Made by a program: the position numbers and the translations under genes
The notes under the pieces: model-generated
What the model was told of the DNA's origin: nothing
The model's database searches: none
The model's input: the letters and a program-made list of their open reading frames with translations, nothing else
In this document: in pieces, positions 63,572-64,000 of the stretch
Layout of the letters: every line of letters begins with the position of its first letter
Position numbering within the stretch: position 1 is the stretch's first letter
From: Labilithrix sp.
Lineage (GTDB): Bacteria; Myxococcota_A; Polyangia; Polyangiales; Polyangiaceae
Assembly (NCBI GenBank): GCA_019637195.1
Contig: JAHBWA010000027.1
Location: forward strand, 17,007-81,006
Direction of reading: 5' to 3'
Length of the DNA: 64,000 nucleotides

Positions 63572-64000
63572 TCAGAAGCTCGAGGCGCGGTTGAGGTTGT
63601 CGAGATCCTTCACGGCGGCCGCCTTGGCCGCGCTCTTTCCTTCGGCGCTCTGCGGACTCTGCGCGCCGAAGCCCCGCTTCTGCTCCGAGTAGGCGTTCAT
63701 CTGCGCAGTGAGCGCCGGCGCGGCCGTCGGCGGCGCCGCGGCGAGCGCCGCGCCGAGCGACGCTTCGTTCTCCGCCGCGAGCCGCGTCGCCGTGACGACG
63801 TCGCCTCGCGAGTACGCGTTCGCGGCCTCGAGCTGGCGCTTCGACGCGACGACGCTGGCGGAGCTCGCGAGCACCGCGCCGTCCCGCCCGCGCTCGACCT
63901 CGGAGGGATCCGCCGTGGCGACGAGCGAGAGCGACGGCACGGCGACCGACGTCGTCGCCTGGCCGATCCGGTTCCACGTGGCGCTCGGCCGGATGGCGGA
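63572..64000 (-). CDS. C-terminal part of larger protein (possible vWA-type), cut by window edge
   Basis: 143 codons are open to the right edge without a break, so the start lies outside the window. The visible part reads ATWNRIGQATTSVAVPSLSLV near the edge, then an Ala-rich helical tail (RQLEAANAYSRGDVVTATRLA). The combination of a sentence-like beta stretch (VATADPSEVERGRDGAV) and an Ala-rich helix resembles the C-terminal end of von Willebrand A-domain proteins in myxobacteria; this is a weak guess, since the diagnostic MIDAS region would be off the edge. It is followed one base later by the 62530-63570 gene. Confidence 0.6.
   Translation of the reverse strand, partial: SAIRPSATWNRIGQATTSVAVPSLSLVATADPSEVERGRDGAVLASSASVVASKRQLEAANAYSRGDVVTATRLAAENEASLGAALAAAPPTAAPALTAQMNAYSEQKRGFGAQSPQSAEGKSAAKAAAVKDLDNLNRASSF

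Overview
The window looks like chromosomal DNA of a large-genome myxobacterium (Myxococcota, Polyangia-like). GC is very high (roughly 70 %), so long antisense open frames are everywhere. The content also fits: Hanks-type Ser/Thr kinases, an FHA-domain sigma-54 activator, an ECF sigma factor, a large hybrid histidine kinase, and about 17 predicted lipoproteins among about 48 genes. I see no rRNA, tRNA, transposase, phage gene or CRISPR array.

Layout. 0.2-7.2 kb: Kup potassium transporter, a frame-disrupted AgmX/TonB-C-like gene, a 41-residue membrane protein, a small myxobacterial protein and a PAS/GAF hybrid sensor kinase. 7.4-17.2 kb: a secreted protein, then an ECF sigma factor, its membrane-anchored partner and five mostly overlapping lipoprotein genes (Cys-rich repeats, two propeller-like proteins, an RCC1 propeller, an IgGFc-binding-like protein). 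17.5-25.3 kb: ferritin-like lipoprotein, MHS-type transporter, eight-haem cytochrome lipoprotein and small proteins. 25.3-33.6 kb: giant kinase/AAA/TPR regulator, alpha/beta hydrolase, histone-H1-like protein with two in-frame repeat arrays, beta-helix lipoprotein. 33.6-37.4 kb: outer-membrane barrel with three haem-motif lipoproteins. 37.4-46.3 kb: polyphosphate-glucokinase-like ROK kinase, Ser/Thr kinase, S9 peptidase, lipoprotein expansin, M1 aminopeptidase, TPR protein. 46.5-54.8 kb: a minus-strand run of two paralogous Cys-rich lipoproteins, a PhyH-type dioxygenase, a receiver lacking its phospho-acceptor, a histidine-kinase-like protein lacking its phospho-histidine, an FHA/sigma-54 activator and a Ser/Thr kinase. 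55.9-64 kb: collagen-like lipoprotein, GT2 glycosyltransferase, methyltransferase, GT-C/TPR membrane protein, CE2-like esterase lipoprotein, a membrane protein and a C-terminal fragment that leaves the window.

How the parts may work together. The ECF operon is best read as a switch that puts a set of structurally different surface lipoproteins on the cell together. The 33.6-37.4 kb locus has the parts of a porin-cytochrome conduit. The 50-55 kb block looks like phospho-signalling in which a Ser/Thr kinase and an FHA activator may replace a degenerate two-component pair. The collagen-like lipoprotein with its adjacent glycosyltransferase suggests a decorated surface fibre. At nine genes a TAnnnT hexamer sits 6-9 bases before the start codon, which suggests widespread leaderless transcription. 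All functional links are inferred from sequence and gene order.
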